Source of the DNA: Treponema sp.
Lineage (GTDB): Bacteria > Spirochaetota > Spirochaetia > Treponematales > Breznakiellaceae
Assembly: GCA_031288005.1 (NCBI GenBank)
Contig: JAITSE010000101.1
Span: 1-64,000, forward strand
DNA: 64,000 nt
Direction: 5' to 3'
The notes beneath the pieces were generated by a model, which did not search any database, was not told the origin of the DNA, and worked only from the letters and a program-made list of their open reading frames with translations. Made by a program: the position numbers and the translations under genes. The number at the start of each line of letters is the position of its first letter. The first letter of the stretch is position 1. This document shows, one piece after another, positions 6,957 to 15,899 of the stretch.

Positions 6957-7316
6957 ATGGCTGGCAAACCTGAATTGTTCATCATCATGTTCCGGGCGGA
7001 AATTGAAAACAGCATTGAAGACGCCATATCCCTTGAGGGGCTTTACGCAGGGCGTTTCAAGAGCAAGGAAATAAGCGGCCATGTCTATAACGAAAACGAG
7101 GCGTTTTTGGCCCGTGAAATTGCGGGCTTAAAAGAGCTTTTGAAGTTTTTGGAATCTTTTGATCCCGCAAGATTTTCAAGAGTGGAAGATATTGCAAATG
7201 AAGCCGGCAGTATGATAAAAAAGAAAGTGGCGGATTACGAAGACCCTGAGGCGGTATACGCCATAGTGAGCCGGAAAATCAAAAAAATCTTGACATATCT
7301 GAATCTGTGGGACTAA
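6957..7316 (+). CDS. Conserved-position hypothetical protein heading the V-ATPase operon
   Basis: A 119-residue, soluble, charged helical protein (ENSIEDAISLEGLYAGRFKS, KKKVADYEDPEAVYAIVSRK). I do not recognise a domain. It has a good ribosome-binding site (AAGGA) and stands 23 bases before the V-ATPase E subunit gene, so it is the first gene of the transcript. A position next to the ATPase in spirochaetes suggests an accessory or assembly role, but that is inference from context only. It has no signal peptide or membrane segment. Confidence 0.7.
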   Translation: MAGKPELFIIMFRAEIENSIEDAISLEGLYAGRFKSKEISGHVYNENEAFLAREIAGLKELLKFLESFDPARFSRVEDIANEAGSMIKKKVADYEDPEAVYAIVSRKIKKILTYLNLWD

Positions 7317-7339
7317 AATTTTTTGTAAAAGGGGAGCTT

Positions 7340-7951
7340 ATGGAAATCCAGTTGCAGGAACTAATTGATAAAATAAAGCGGGACGGCATTGAAGCCGCTG
7401 TGGAAGAGGCGTCCCGTCTTAAAACACAGGCGGAAGAAGAAGCAAAACGAATAACAGAGGCCGCCCGTAAGGAGGCCGCCGGGATTGCAGCCGCTGCCAA
7501 GGCCGATGCGGAAAGGGCCGAAAAAGCGGGAATAGCGGCGGTGGGCCAGGCTTCCAGGAATGTAGTGTTGGCCTTCAAAACCGGGATTCAGGCTGTCTTG
7601 GACCGGATAGTTGTCCGGGAAACCGCTTCATCTTTGAATGACGAAGTACTCAAGGCCGTATTGCCTGATATCCTCAAAGGCTGGGCCGCGGGGAAAGACG
7701 CTTTGAATCTCATCCTGAACGAAGCCCAAGTCCGGAGCCTTGCGGATTATTTTAACGGCAAACTCGCCGGAGAGTTGAAAGCGGGGCTTGAAGTCAAGCC
7801 AGACCGGAACCTGGCCGCCGGTTTCCGCATCGCCAACAAAGACGGCTCCGCATACTACGATTTTTCCGCCGAATCCGTGGCGGAACTCCTGTCCGCCTAC
7901 CTCAACCCGAGGCTGGCGGAAACCTTAAAAGACGCGGCGAAAGGATTATAG
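7340..7951 (+). CDS. atpE: V-type ATP synthase subunit E
   Basis: A 203-residue peripheral-stalk subunit. The N-terminal half (to about residue 75) is a long Ala/Glu/Lys coiled coil typical of subunit E (EEASRLKTQAEEEAKRITEA), followed by a globular C-terminal domain that docks on the A3B3 head; it pairs with the stalk part contacted by subunit I. The ORF can be extended 11 codons upstream, but GGGGAGCTT directly before the ATG at 7340 fixes the start. It lies in the operon order E, DUF2764-like, A, B, D, I, K. No separate G/H subunit is visible, as is usual for spirochaetal V-ATPases. Confidence 0.88.
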   Translation: MEIQLQELIDKIKRDGIEAAVEEASRLKTQAEEEAKRITEAARKEAAGIAAAAKADAERAEKAGIAAVGQASRNVVLAFKTGIQAVLDRIVVRETASSLNDEVLKAVLPDILKGWAAGKDALNLILNEAQVRSLADYFNGKLAGELKAGLEVKPDRNLAAGFRIANKDGSAYYDFSAESVAELLSAYLNPRLAETLKDAAKGL

Positions 7952-7955
7952 GACC

Positions 7956-8540
7956 GTGGGGTACTATTATTTGGCCGCCCAGCTTCCTTCCCTCCTTTAC
8001 GGGCAGATCACGCCTATGAGTTCCAGGGCTTTCCTGGATCTTTGCAAGAGCCTTTTGAATGATGAGGACAGGGAAATCCTGGAACTCTGTGCGCTGGACC
8101 CGGCGGATTATGCGGATTCGTCCATGCCGGATCGTTCCGCTTTTATAAACAACTGGCGAAACTGGGAGCGCTCTCTCAAGCTAAACCTTGCCAGATACCG
8201 GGCGCAGCGCCTTAAACGGGAAGGCGGCCCGGCGCTGGACCCGCCGGATTATCCCGCGGATGCGGCGTCCGCGGCCAAGACAGCGGCGGCTATGGATTCC
8301 CCGCTGGAAGCGGAAATTTTTCTGGACAAGGCCAGGTGGGACGCCATAGAGCTTTTTCAGGGCATTGATTATTTCAGCAATAACACAATATTCGCCTACC
8401 TTCTCAAACTGCGGCTCTTGGAGCGGCGGGCCTTGTTTAAGGCCGAAGAAGGATTTGCGGAATACAAGGGGCTTTACGCTTCCATTATAGGAGAGCGGGA
8501 AAATGCCTCAAAGCGAGTTGAATCGGGAGTACCGAAATGA
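7956..8540 (+). CDS. DUF2764-like protein of the V-ATPase operon
   Basis: A 194-residue protein that starts with GTG four bases after the E subunit stop, with the AGGA of the preceding end as ribosome-binding site. It begins GYYYLAAQLPSLLYGQ, typical of DUF2764 proteins found between subunits E and A in spirochaetes and Bacteroidetes. The fold is helical and reminiscent of subunit C-type (d) proteins: several W/R-rich helices such as WRNWERSLKLNLARYRAQR. No other subunit C is present, so it may replace it as the link between the central stalk and the membrane ring; this is inference. The stop overlaps the ATG of atpA (ATGA). Confidence 0.78.
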   Translation: MGYYYLAAQLPSLLYGQITPMSSRAFLDLCKSLLNDEDREILELCALDPADYADSSMPDRSAFINNWRNWERSLKLNLARYRAQRLKREGGPALDPPDYPADAASAAKTAAAMDSPLEAEIFLDKARWDAIELFQGIDYFSNNTIFAYLLKLRLLERRALFKAEEGFAEYKGLYASIIGERENASKRVESGVPK

Positions 8541-10297
8541 CCGGAACAAAAGGAACAGTAGTTGCCGTAAACGGCAACATGGTGAGCGTGCGTTTTGACG
8601 GCGCTGTCTCAATGAACGAAGTGGCTTATGTCAAAACAGGCGGAAAACAACTCAAAAGTGAGGTTATCCGAATCCGGGGAGATGTTTCCCAACTCCAGGT
8701 ATTTGAGATTACCAAGGGAATCTCCATCGGCGACGAGGTGGAATATACCGGGGATATGCTGGCTGTGGAAGTCGGCCCCGGTCTTCTGGGACAGGTCTTC
8801 GACGGCCTCCAAAACCCTCTTCCCAAACTCGCCGAAGCCGCGGGTTATTTTCTGGAGCGGGGCGTCTATCTTGATCCCCTGCCCGCGGATAAAATATGGG
8901 AGTTTACTCCCGCGGTGAAGCCTGGAGATAAGGTTGAGCGGGCGGATACTTTGGGGACCGTGCCGGAAGGGGCTTTTACCCACCGCGTTATGGTGCCTTT
9001 CGGAATGTACGGCTCCTACACCGTAGCCTCGATTAAAGCAGCCGGATCATATACGATCCGGGAAACCATTGCGGAACTTAGGGACGAAAAGGGCGGTACT
9101 TTTCCGGTAACTATGTCTTTCCATTGGCCCGTCAAAAGGCCGGTAGATTGCTACGAGGAGCGGCTCAAACCCAAGGAACCTATGGTTACCCGGGTAAGGC
9201 TCATCGACACCTTTTTTCCCGTGGCCAGAGGGGGGACTTACTGTATTCCAGGACCTTTTGGCGCGGGGAAGACGGTTTTGCAGCAGATTACGAGCCGCCA
9301 TGCCGATGTGGATATTGTGATCCTTGCCGCCTGCGGGGAAAGAGCCGGCGAAGTGGTAGAAACTCTCAAGGAATTCCCCGAACTTCTGGACCCAAAGACC
9401 GGGCGCTCCCTCATGGAACGGACGGTGATCATCTGCAATACATCTTCAATGCCTGTGGCGGCGAGGGAAGCTTCCGTATATACCGCTGTAACTTTGGCGG
9501 AATACTACCGGCAGATGGGGCTTAACATTCTTCTCTTGGCGGACTCTACAAGCCGCTGGGCCCAGGCCATGCGGGAAATGTCCGGACGGCTGGAGGAAAT
9601 CCCCGGGGAAGAAGCTTTTCCCGCGTATCTCGAATCCACGATTGCCAGTTTCTATGAGCGGGCGGGCTTGGTGCGGCTCAGAGACGGTTCTATTGGCTCG
9701 GTTACCATCGGCGGCACGGTCAGCCCTGCGGGCGGCAACTTTGAAGAGCCCGTAACCCAGGCAACTCTGAAAGTAGTGGGAGCCTTCCACGGTCTTTCCA
9801 GGGAGCGTTCTGACGCTCGTAAATACCCGGCTATTCACCCGCTGGATTCCTGGTCCAAGTACGATGGTATCCTTTCCCAGGACAAGGTATCCTACGCCCA
9901 CGGCTTCATGAGACGGGGTTCCGAAGTCGAACAGATGATGAAGGTTGTCGGAGAGGAGGGTACCAGTCTGGATGACTATATTATCTATCTCAAAGGCGAT
10001 TTCCTGGATGCGGTTTATTTCCAGCAGGACTCTTTCGATCCGATTGACTCATCGGTAAGCCCGGAACGTCAAAAGCACATATTTTTTATTATTTTGAGCA
10101 TTTTAACCTCCCATTTCAGCTTTCCCGATAAAAACGAGGCCCGCATCTGGTTTAACAGGCTCAGGCAGCGTTTCCTTGACTATAATAGCACCAAATGGCA
10201 GGACGAGCGCTTTAAAATTCTGGAAAAAGAAGTCCTGGACGAGGTAAGTGCCAAGGCGGAAGGTATGGACCCGGCGGGTCAAAAATTTATTGATTAG
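8537..10297 (+). CDS. atpA: V-type ATP synthase catalytic subunit A
   Basis: A 586-residue catalytic subunit, normal length for the family. The N-terminal beta-barrel (1-75) is followed by the A-specific bulge region (about 115-190), then the nucleotide-binding domain with the Walker A loop GPFGAGKTVLQQ (about 234-245), the catalytic region CGERAGE, Walker B region NILLLADSTSRWAQAMRE and the helical C-terminal domain. It hydrolyses or makes ATP at the interface with subunit B, driving or using ion movement across the cell membrane. ATGA overlap with the preceding gene indicates translational coupling. No key residue appears altered. Confidence 0.97.
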   Translation: MTGTKGTVVAVNGNMVSVRFDGAVSMNEVAYVKTGGKQLKSEVIRIRGDVSQLQVFEITKGISIGDEVEYTGDMLAVEVGPGLLGQVFDGLQNPLPKLAEAAGYFLERGVYLDPLPADKIWEFTPAVKPGDKVERADTLGTVPEGAFTHRVMVPFGMYGSYTVASIKAAGSYTIRETIAELRDEKGGTFPVTMSFHWPVKRPVDCYEERLKPKEPMVTRVRLIDTFFPVARGGTYCIPGPFGAGKTVLQQITSRHADVDIVILAACGERAGEVVETLKEFPELLDPKTGRSLMERTVIICNTSSMPVAAREASVYTAVTLAEYYRQMGLNILLLADSTSRWAQAMREMSGRLEEIPGEEAFPAYLESTIASFYERAGLVRLRDGSIGSVTIGGTVSPAGGNFEEPVTQATLKVVGAFHGLSRERSDARKYPAIHPLDSWSKYDGILSQDKVSYAHGFMRRGSEVEQMMKVVGEEGTSLDDYIIYLKGDFLDAVYFQQDSFDPIDSSVSPERQKHIFFIILSILTSHFSFPDKNEARIWFNRLRQRFLDYNSTKWQDERFKILEKEVLDEVSAKAEGMDPAGQKFID

Positions 10298-10312
10298 CAG
10301 GCGGAGAAAACC

Positions 10313-11608
10313 ATGAAAAAGGTATACAGCAAAATAGAATCTATCACCGGCTCCGTTATCAGCGTGCGGGCTGAAAATGTCCGCTACGGAGACCTCGCGG
10401 AGGTAGACACCGTATTCGGCGTTTCTCTGGCGGAAGTAAACCGTTTAGAAAACGATATGGTTTCCCTCCAGGTATTTGCCGGAGGCCGGGGTATTTCCAC
10501 AGGCGACACGGTCCGTTTTCTAGGCCGGGAGATGCAGGTTTCCTTCTCGGAAAACCTTATGGGAAGGGTCTTTTCCGGTTCCGGAGCGCCCCGGGACAAG
10601 GGGCCGTCCCTCCATGAGAATCTTATCCCTATCGGAGGCCCTTCGGTCAATCCTTCCCAGCGTATTGTTCCCCGAAAGATGATACGTACCGGCATCCCCA
10701 TGATTGACCTTTTTAATACTCTTGTGGTTTCCCAGAAACTCCCTATTTTCTCTGTCTCCGGGGAGCCATACAACGATCTTTTGGCTCGTATCGCAATGCA
10801 GGCAGAAGTCGACATCATCGTACTTGGAGGTATGGGCCTTAAATACGATGATTATCTTTTCTTTAAGGATACCCTGGAAGAGGGCGGCGCCCTTCCCAGG
10901 ACAGTGATGTTCATCCATACCGCGAGCGATCCTACAGTTGAATGCCTGATGATTCCAGATATGTCCCTGGCTGTGGCGGAACAGTTTGCCCTTCAGGGCA
11001 GGGACGTGCTGGTTCTCCTTACGGATATGACCAACTTTGCCGACGCCATGAAGGAAATCTCGATCATCCAGGAACAGGTCCCCAGCAACCGGGGCTATCC
11101 AGGAGATCTTTACAGCCAGCTTGCCTCCAGGTACGAAAAAGCTGTTGACTTTGAAACCGCCGGCTCCATCACCATTCTGGGGGTAACTACCATGCCTGGC
11201 GACGATGTAACTCATCCCGTACCTGACAACACGGGGTATATAACAGAGGGCCAATATTATCTAAAGAACGGACGGATAGAGCCTTTCGGGTCTCTTTCAC
11301 GGCTTAAGCAACAGGTGAACGGCAAGACCAGAGTTGATCACCGGGCTCTTATGGACGGTATGATCAAGCTCTATTCCGCCTTCAAGGATACGCTGGAGAA
11401 GAAAGCCATGGGTTTCATTATGACCGCTTGGGACGAAAAGCTCCTTAAATACGGGGATAAGTTTGAGAAGGAAATGATGGATCTTTCAGTTAATATCCCC
11501 CTGGAGCGGGCCCTGGACCTTGGCTGGGAAATCCTTGCTGATTGTTTCAGCCCGGAGGAAACGGGACTACGGACTGAACTCATCGGGAAGTTCTGGCCCA
11601 AGAAGTAG
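10313..11608 (+). CDS. atpB: V-type ATP synthase subunit B
   Basis: A 431-residue non-catalytic head subunit, of normal length. It starts [20 protein letters not shown] (beta-barrel), continues with [20 protein letters not shown] and has a degenerate nucleotide loop ([11 protein letters not shown] in place of GxxxxGKT), as expected of B subunits. [20 protein letters not shown] is the strongly conserved B-subunit signature. It alternates with subunit A in the hexameric head. GGCGGAGAA lies before the ATG, 15 bases after atpA. Confidence 0.97.
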   Translation: MKKVYSKIESITGSVISVRAENVRYGDLAEVDTVFGVSLAEVNRLENDMVSLQVFAGGRGISTGDTVRFLGREMQVSFSENLMGRVFSGSGAPRDKGPSLHENLIPIGGPSVNPSQRIVPRKMIRTGIPMIDLFNTLVVSQKLPIFSVSGEPYNDLLARIAMQAEVDIIVLGGMGLKYDDYLFFKDTLEEGGALPRTVMFIHTASDPTVECLMIPDMSLAVAEQFALQGRDVLVLLTDMTNFADAMKEISIIQEQVPSNRGYPGDLYSQLASRYEKAVDFETAGSITILGVTTMPGDDVTHPVPDNTGYITEGQYYLKNGRIEPFGSLSRLKQQVNGKTRVDHRALMDGMIKLYSAFKDTLEKKAMGFIMTAWDEKLLKYGDKFEKEMMDLSVNIPLERALDLGWEILADCFSPEETGLRTELIGKFWPKK

Positions 11609-11617
11609 CGAGGGGCA

Positions 11618-12250
11618 ATGGCAAAGATAAAACTCACCAAAAATGAGCTCAAAAAGCAAAAAGATTCGCTCAAAATGTTCCAGCGTTATCTCCCTACCCT
11701 GATGCTGAAAAAACAGCAGCTCCAGGCGGAAATTAGGACCACGGAACTCAGGATGCGTGAACGGGAAGATGAGCGGGACCGGCTTACCCGCGCCTTTCAA
11801 TCATGGATTGCAGTTTTTGGCGAAACCGGCGTGTTTACTCAATGCATTCTTAAAATAACCGGCGTAAAGACTTCCGCAGGCAACATCGCCGGCGTTGCGA
11901 TTCCTGTTTTTGAAGGCGCGGAATTTGCGGTAGAAGCCTACGACCTTATCAACACTCCCCTGTGGCTTGATACGGCTGTAGAGAGGATGAAACAGATGCT
12001 GCTTCTGAATTTGGAGATAGAGACCTTGGAGGAACAGCGGCAAAGATTAAACCGGGAATTGCGGGTTACAACCCAGCGGGTCAATCTCTTTGAGAAGATT
12101 AAAATTCCCGAGACAAGGGGAAACATTAAAAAGATACAGGTCTATTTGGGGGATCAACAGACTTCAGCGGTGGTCCGGGGGAAAATAGCCAAGCGTGGTT
12201 TAGCCCGTGCGGTCCAGGGAGCCGGCGTCTCCAAAGGAGCCGGGGCATGA
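11618..12250 (+). CDS. atpD: V-type ATP synthase subunit D
   Basis: A 210-residue central-stalk (rotor) subunit. Both ends are long coiled coils (KLTKNELKKQKDSLKMFQRY near the N-terminus; LETLEEQRQRLNRELRVTTQ near residue 140-160) that would form the shaft inserted into the A3B3 head; RVNLFEKIKIPE is the conserved C-terminal signature. It starts nine bases after atpB, with GAGGGG upstream, and its end overlaps the ATG of the I subunit gene by four bases. Subunit F is not evident in the operon, consistent with spirochaetal operons. Confidence 0.93.
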   Translation: MAKIKLTKNELKKQKDSLKMFQRYLPTLMLKKQQLQAEIRTTELRMREREDERDRLTRAFQSWIAVFGETGVFTQCILKITGVKTSAGNIAGVAIPVFEGAEFAVEAYDLINTPLWLDTAVERMKQMLLLNLEIETLEEQRQRLNRELRVTTQRVNLFEKIKIPETRGNIKKIQVYLGDQQTSAVVRGKIAKRGLARAVQGAGVSKGAGA

Positions 12251-14121
12251 TCGTACCAATGAAGAAAATATCCCTCGTGGTGATGAATAAGAGCCGGGAG
12301 GCTTCTCTGGAGAGCCTTCGTGAAATCGGGGTGCTTCACCTTGAAAAACGGAACGTGACTTCGGCGGAACTTTCGCTTTTGCTGGATCAGAAAGTTCGCG
12401 CTGAAACAGCCCTGGGCATCCTGCAAGTCTATAAGGAACTGAATTCCAGGGAGCGGGTGGAAAAGAGTTTCAATCCGCAAGAACTTATTGGCAAGGTCTT
12501 GTCCCTGAATGAGGAAAAGAAATCTCTACAGGAAAGGACGGTTTGGATCATCAAAGAGAGGAGCCGCATCGAAAAATGGGGGGATTTTGATCCCCGCCTT
12601 TTGGAGGAACTTGCGGAGGGAGGGGCGTCCCTTATTCTTTACGAGCTTTCTCATAGAGTCTATGAAACCCTGAGAAGCGATGAGCGGGTTATTCTTTTGG
12701 GCAAGGACAAGAATACGGTTTACTGCGCTGCTCTGGCTCCCCTTTCAGGCGAAGCGGTTCCATGGCTTTTGCCTGAAAAATCACTTTCGGAGTTGGATGA
12801 GGACGCCGCGAATATCCGGTCCAGGCTGGCGGAAATCGAGACTGAATTTGCGGACCTTGCCCAGCAGAAAGATGAAATAAGCCTGCGACTTGAAACTCTT
12901 ACTTCAGATATAGAGTTTGAAACCGCCAGGGCCGGCATGGATCTTTTGCAAGACGCCCCGGCGGAACTTACGGTTTCATGGATAACCGGGTATATCCCCC
13001 GGGACGATCTGGGACTGCTCAAACGGGCGGCGGCGGAAAAAGGCTGGGCTTTTGCCGCAGACGATCCCGGACCGGAGGACCCTGTTCCCACAAAGCTTAA
13101 AAACAATAAGCTGGCAAGCCTAATATATCCCCTTACAGACTTTCTGGAAGTCGTGCCGGGATACCGGGAAATTGATATTTCGGGATGGTTTCTGTTCTTT
13201 TTTGTCATTTTTTTTGGCATGATTTTCGGCGATGCGGGTTACGGCGCTTTAATTCTGATTATTTCTCTCTTTGGGATCATCAAAACGGCAAAAAAAGGCG
13301 TCCCTCCCGTCTTTAAGCTCCTCGTCCTTCTGGGGCTTTCCAATTTTACCTGGGGGGTCCTTAGCTGCGCATGGTTCGGCCTCAAGGTAGACCAGATTCC
13401 AGATTTGCTAAAAGGCATATCTTTGGATATGATTTCAAACGTCACCGCAGACCGGTCTGACATGGATAAGGCCATTGTTCAGCAGAATTTGATGATCTTC
13501 TGTTTTTCCCTGGCGTTGCTTCAGCTTTCAATCGGGCATATCCTCGCTATATTGCATGAGATATCTCTCAAAATACTGGGACATCTGGGCAATATCGCTA
13601 TGCTCGGAGGGATGTATTTCATTATTCTTTCACTTATAGCAAGCAATGAAGCCCGGCAGATACCTATGTATAGTCAGGCGGTCTACGTTTTTGCCGCGGG
13701 ATTTGTTTTCAGCTTTGTGTTTTCAAACTATGAGGGAAGCATAGGCCGTTCTGTTCTGGAAAGCCTAAAGAACATTATCTCGGTAATTCTTGGCATTGCC
13801 AATATATTTTCCGATATTATGTCCTATATACGGCTTTGGGCTGTGGGTCTTGCGGGCGCGGCGATTGCGGACACTGTTGATACCATGGCTGTCCAGATAG
13901 GCGGAACAGCGGGGCCTGTAGCGGTACATTTTATCGTCTTTGTTCTCGCCGCTCTGCTTCTGGCCTTTGGACACGGTCTCAACCTGGTCCTCAACATGCT
14001 TTCAGTTCTGGTTCATGGCGTCCGGCTTAATACCCTGGAGTTTTCAGGTCATGTGGGGCTTACATGGGCGGGTATTGCATACCGGCCCTTTTCAAAACGG
14101 GCTATTCGTTCCGGCGAATAG
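12247..14121 (+). CDS. atpI: V-type ATP synthase subunit I
   Basis: A 624-residue membrane stator subunit (the bacterial a subunit). Residues 1-300 form the cytoplasmic arm with coiled coils (LAEIETEFADLAQQKDEISL); residues about 310-620 hold seven or eight membrane helices. GDAGYGALILI and, later, SYIRLWAVGLAGAAIADT contain the conserved Arg that faces the rotor Glu of subunit K. It forms the ion half-channels. ATGA overlap with atpD. Length is typical. Confidence 0.94.
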   Translation: MIVPMKKISLVVMNKSREASLESLREIGVLHLEKRNVTSAELSLLLDQKVRAETALGILQVYKELNSRERVEKSFNPQELIGKVLSLNEEKKSLQERTVWIIKERSRIEKWGDFDPRLLEELAEGGASLILYELSHRVYETLRSDERVILLGKDKNTVYCAALAPLSGEAVPWLLPEKSLSELDEDAANIRSRLAEIETEFADLAQQKDEISLRLETLTSDIEFETARAGMDLLQDAPAELTVSWITGYIPRDDLGLLKRAAAEKGWAFAADDPGPEDPVPTKLKNNKLASLIYPLTDFLEVVPGYREIDISGWFLFFFVIFFGMIFGDAGYGALILIISLFGIIKTAKKGVPPVFKLLVLLGLSNFTWGVLSCAWFGLKVDQIPDLLKGISLDMISNVTADRSDMDKAIVQQNLMIFCFSLALLQLSIGHILAILHEISLKILGHLGNIAMLGGMYFIILSLIASNEARQIPMYSQAVYVFAAGFVFSFVFSNYEGSIGRSVLESLKNIISVILGIANIFSDIMSYIRLWAVGLAGAAIADTVDTMAVQIGGTAGPVAVHFIVFVLAALLLAFGHGLNLVLNMLSVLVHGVRLNTLEFSGHVGLTWAGIAYRPFSKRAIRSGE

Positions 14122-14181
14122 TATAAATAGAAAACGCACCGGCTTAATCCCCGGTGACTTCAAAATTAGGAGTTTGAGATT

Positions 14182-14634
14182 ATGAATTTAGGTTTGATAG
14201 GCGCAGGATTAGTGATGGGCCTTTCCGCTGTAGGATCGGCATTGGGAATCGGCATTGCGGGCCAGGCAGTTATCGGGGCATGGAAAAAATGTTATATCGC
14301 CAACAAGCCCGCGCCCATGACGCTGCTCGCCTTTGGCGGGGCTCCCCTAACCCAGACTTTCTACGGCTATATTTTGGGCTTCCTTTTTATGAAACCCGCG
14401 GCCTTGGAGGTGGTAAATGATCCGCAGAAAGGCTCCCTGTATCTTGGTATTGGTATTGCTTCAGGCCTCGCCATAGCCTTTTCCGCCATTGCCCAGGGCA
14501 GGGCCGGCGCCGCGGGCGCGGATGCCGCAGGTGAAACCGGCAAGGGCTTTGTAAATTACATGATGATTGTGGGTATCTGCGAAACTGTCGCTATTTTCGC
14601 GATGGTTCTCTCCATGATCAGCCTTAGCATCTAA
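14182..14634 (+). CDS. atpK: V-type ATP synthase subunit K (rotor ring)
   Basis: A 150-residue proteolipid with four membrane helices (two fused hairpins). The ion site can be read by comparison with Enterococcus hirae NtpK: T57-Q58 in PLTQTFYG, Q105 in AIAQGRAG and E134 in GICETVAIF match T64-Q65, Q110 and E139 in order, with 29 residues between the last two in both. This is the Na+-ligand set, so I infer Na+ coupling. Only the second hairpin carries the carboxylate, as normal for V-type K. TTAGGAG lies before the ATG. It is the last gene of the operon. Confidence 0.94.
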   Translation: MNLGLIGAGLVMGLSAVGSALGIGIAGQAVIGAWKKCYIANKPAPMTLLAFGGAPLTQTFYGYILGFLFMKPAALEVVNDPQKGSLYLGIGIASGLAIAFSAIAQGRAGAAGADAAGETGKGFVNYMMIVGICETVAIFAMVLSMISLSI

Positions 14635-14712
14635 TCCGGGACATTGCGGCAGTTATAGACTCCCGGCCTGTGCAGTCAGGGTGCGCCGGGCGGCTAGTTG
14701 TTTTGACATTAA

Positions 14713-15825
14713 GTGTCTAGTAATACACGAAGTATACAAATCGGCGGATTTGCCCATGTCAACTCCATTTATATTGGAGGCGCTTACCCGGTAGCGGTTC
14801 AGACTATGTGGAAGGACCGCCTTGCTTTTGCCGATCTTGAAGGAACTAAGGGGGAGGCCCTGTACGGGCGTATACGCCGCCTTGAAGACCTTGGCTGTTC
14901 CATACTCAGGTTTGCCGTGCCTAACATGGAAGCCGCCGAAATTCTAGGCCGTCTTGCGGAACGGGTTTCCATGCCCATCTCGGCGGATATTCACTTTGAT
15001 TACCGGATAGCTCTCCGGTGTATGGACTTTCCCATTGCGAAGATTAGAATCAATCCCGGAAATATAGGCGGTCCAGACCGTATCAAAATGGTTCTAGCCA
15101 AGGCGTCGGCTAAGGGCGTCCCCCTGAGAATAGGGGTAAATGGCGGAAGCCTTCCATCCGATCTGAGAGGCCGGGTAGACGCCGGGACCCTGGACAGGGC
15201 CGAAGCTCTGGTTGCCGCCGCTGAACGGGAAACTGCTGTCTTTCGGGATTTTGGCTTTGAGAACTTCCTGGTGTCTATGAAGGCTTCTTCCCAGGCGGAG
15301 ACGGTCAGGGCGAACCGGATTTTTGCCGGACGGAACGACATCCCCCTCCATATAGGCGTCACGGAGGCCGGCCCACTCATTGCCGGGGTAGTGCGTAACG
15401 CCGTGGCCCTCCACGCTCTTCTTGAGGAAGGAATAGGGGGGACCCTGCGGGTGTCTCTGTCCGATACGATGGAAAACGAAGTGATAGCCGGCAGAGAGAT
15501 TCTTGGGGCCGCCGCCGAGAGTATGGGAAGAGGGCGGGAAGACCGGGGAATTGTCATAATTTCCTGCCCCAGGTGCGGGCGCAGTTGTTTTGACACCCAC
15601 GCCTTTACGGAAAGGTGGATGAGCCGTTTGTATTCCATGAAAAAAAATATCACCGTCGCCGTCATGGGATGCGCTGTAAACGGCCCGGAGGAAGCCAAAC
15701 ACGCGGACTTGGGGATAACGGGAGCGGGGGGCAATGCGGTGATATTCCGCAGGGGCCGCGTCATCAGGACCATAGCCGGCAATGAGGCGGATGCGGCCTT
15801 TGCTGAAGAATTGGATCGTCTTTGA
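14713..15825 (+). CDS. ispG: 4-hydroxy-3-methylbut-2-en-1-yl diphosphate synthase
   Basis: A 370-residue radical-type iron-sulfur enzyme of the MEP isoprenoid pathway (converts MEcPP to HMBPP). The N-terminal TIM barrel has IGGAYPVAVQTM and ISADIHFDYRIAL; the C-terminal cluster domain has ISCPRCGRSCFD (two Cys ligands) and VMGCAVNGPEEAKHAD (third Cys plus the Glu ligand). The usual NGPGE reads NGPEE, a mild variation. The start is GTG at 14713: an in-frame stop lies immediately upstream, so no longer form is possible. No clear Shine-Dalgarno is seen. Not part of the ATPase operon by function, but only 78 bases from it. Confidence 0.95.
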   Translation: MSSNTRSIQIGGFAHVNSIYIGGAYPVAVQTMWKDRLAFADLEGTKGEALYGRIRRLEDLGCSILRFAVPNMEAAEILGRLAERVSMPISADIHFDYRIALRCMDFPIAKIRINPGNIGGPDRIKMVLAKASAKGVPLRIGVNGGSLPSDLRGRVDAGTLDRAEALVAAAERETAVFRDFGFENFLVSMKASSQAETVRANRIFAGRNDIPLHIGVTEAGPLIAGVVRNAVALHALLEEGIGGTLRVSLSDTMENEVIAGREILGAAAESMGRGREDRGIVIISCPRCGRSCFDTHAFTERWMSRLYSMKKNITVAVMGCAVNGPEEAKHADLGITGAGGNAVIFRRGRVIRTIAGNEADAAFAEELDRL

Positions 15826-15899
15826 GCCGCCGCGTGGCTTCCCTTTCCGGCTCCATGTTTTCTGTTTTTTATCCGGCATTTATCCGATATATTAAAAAG

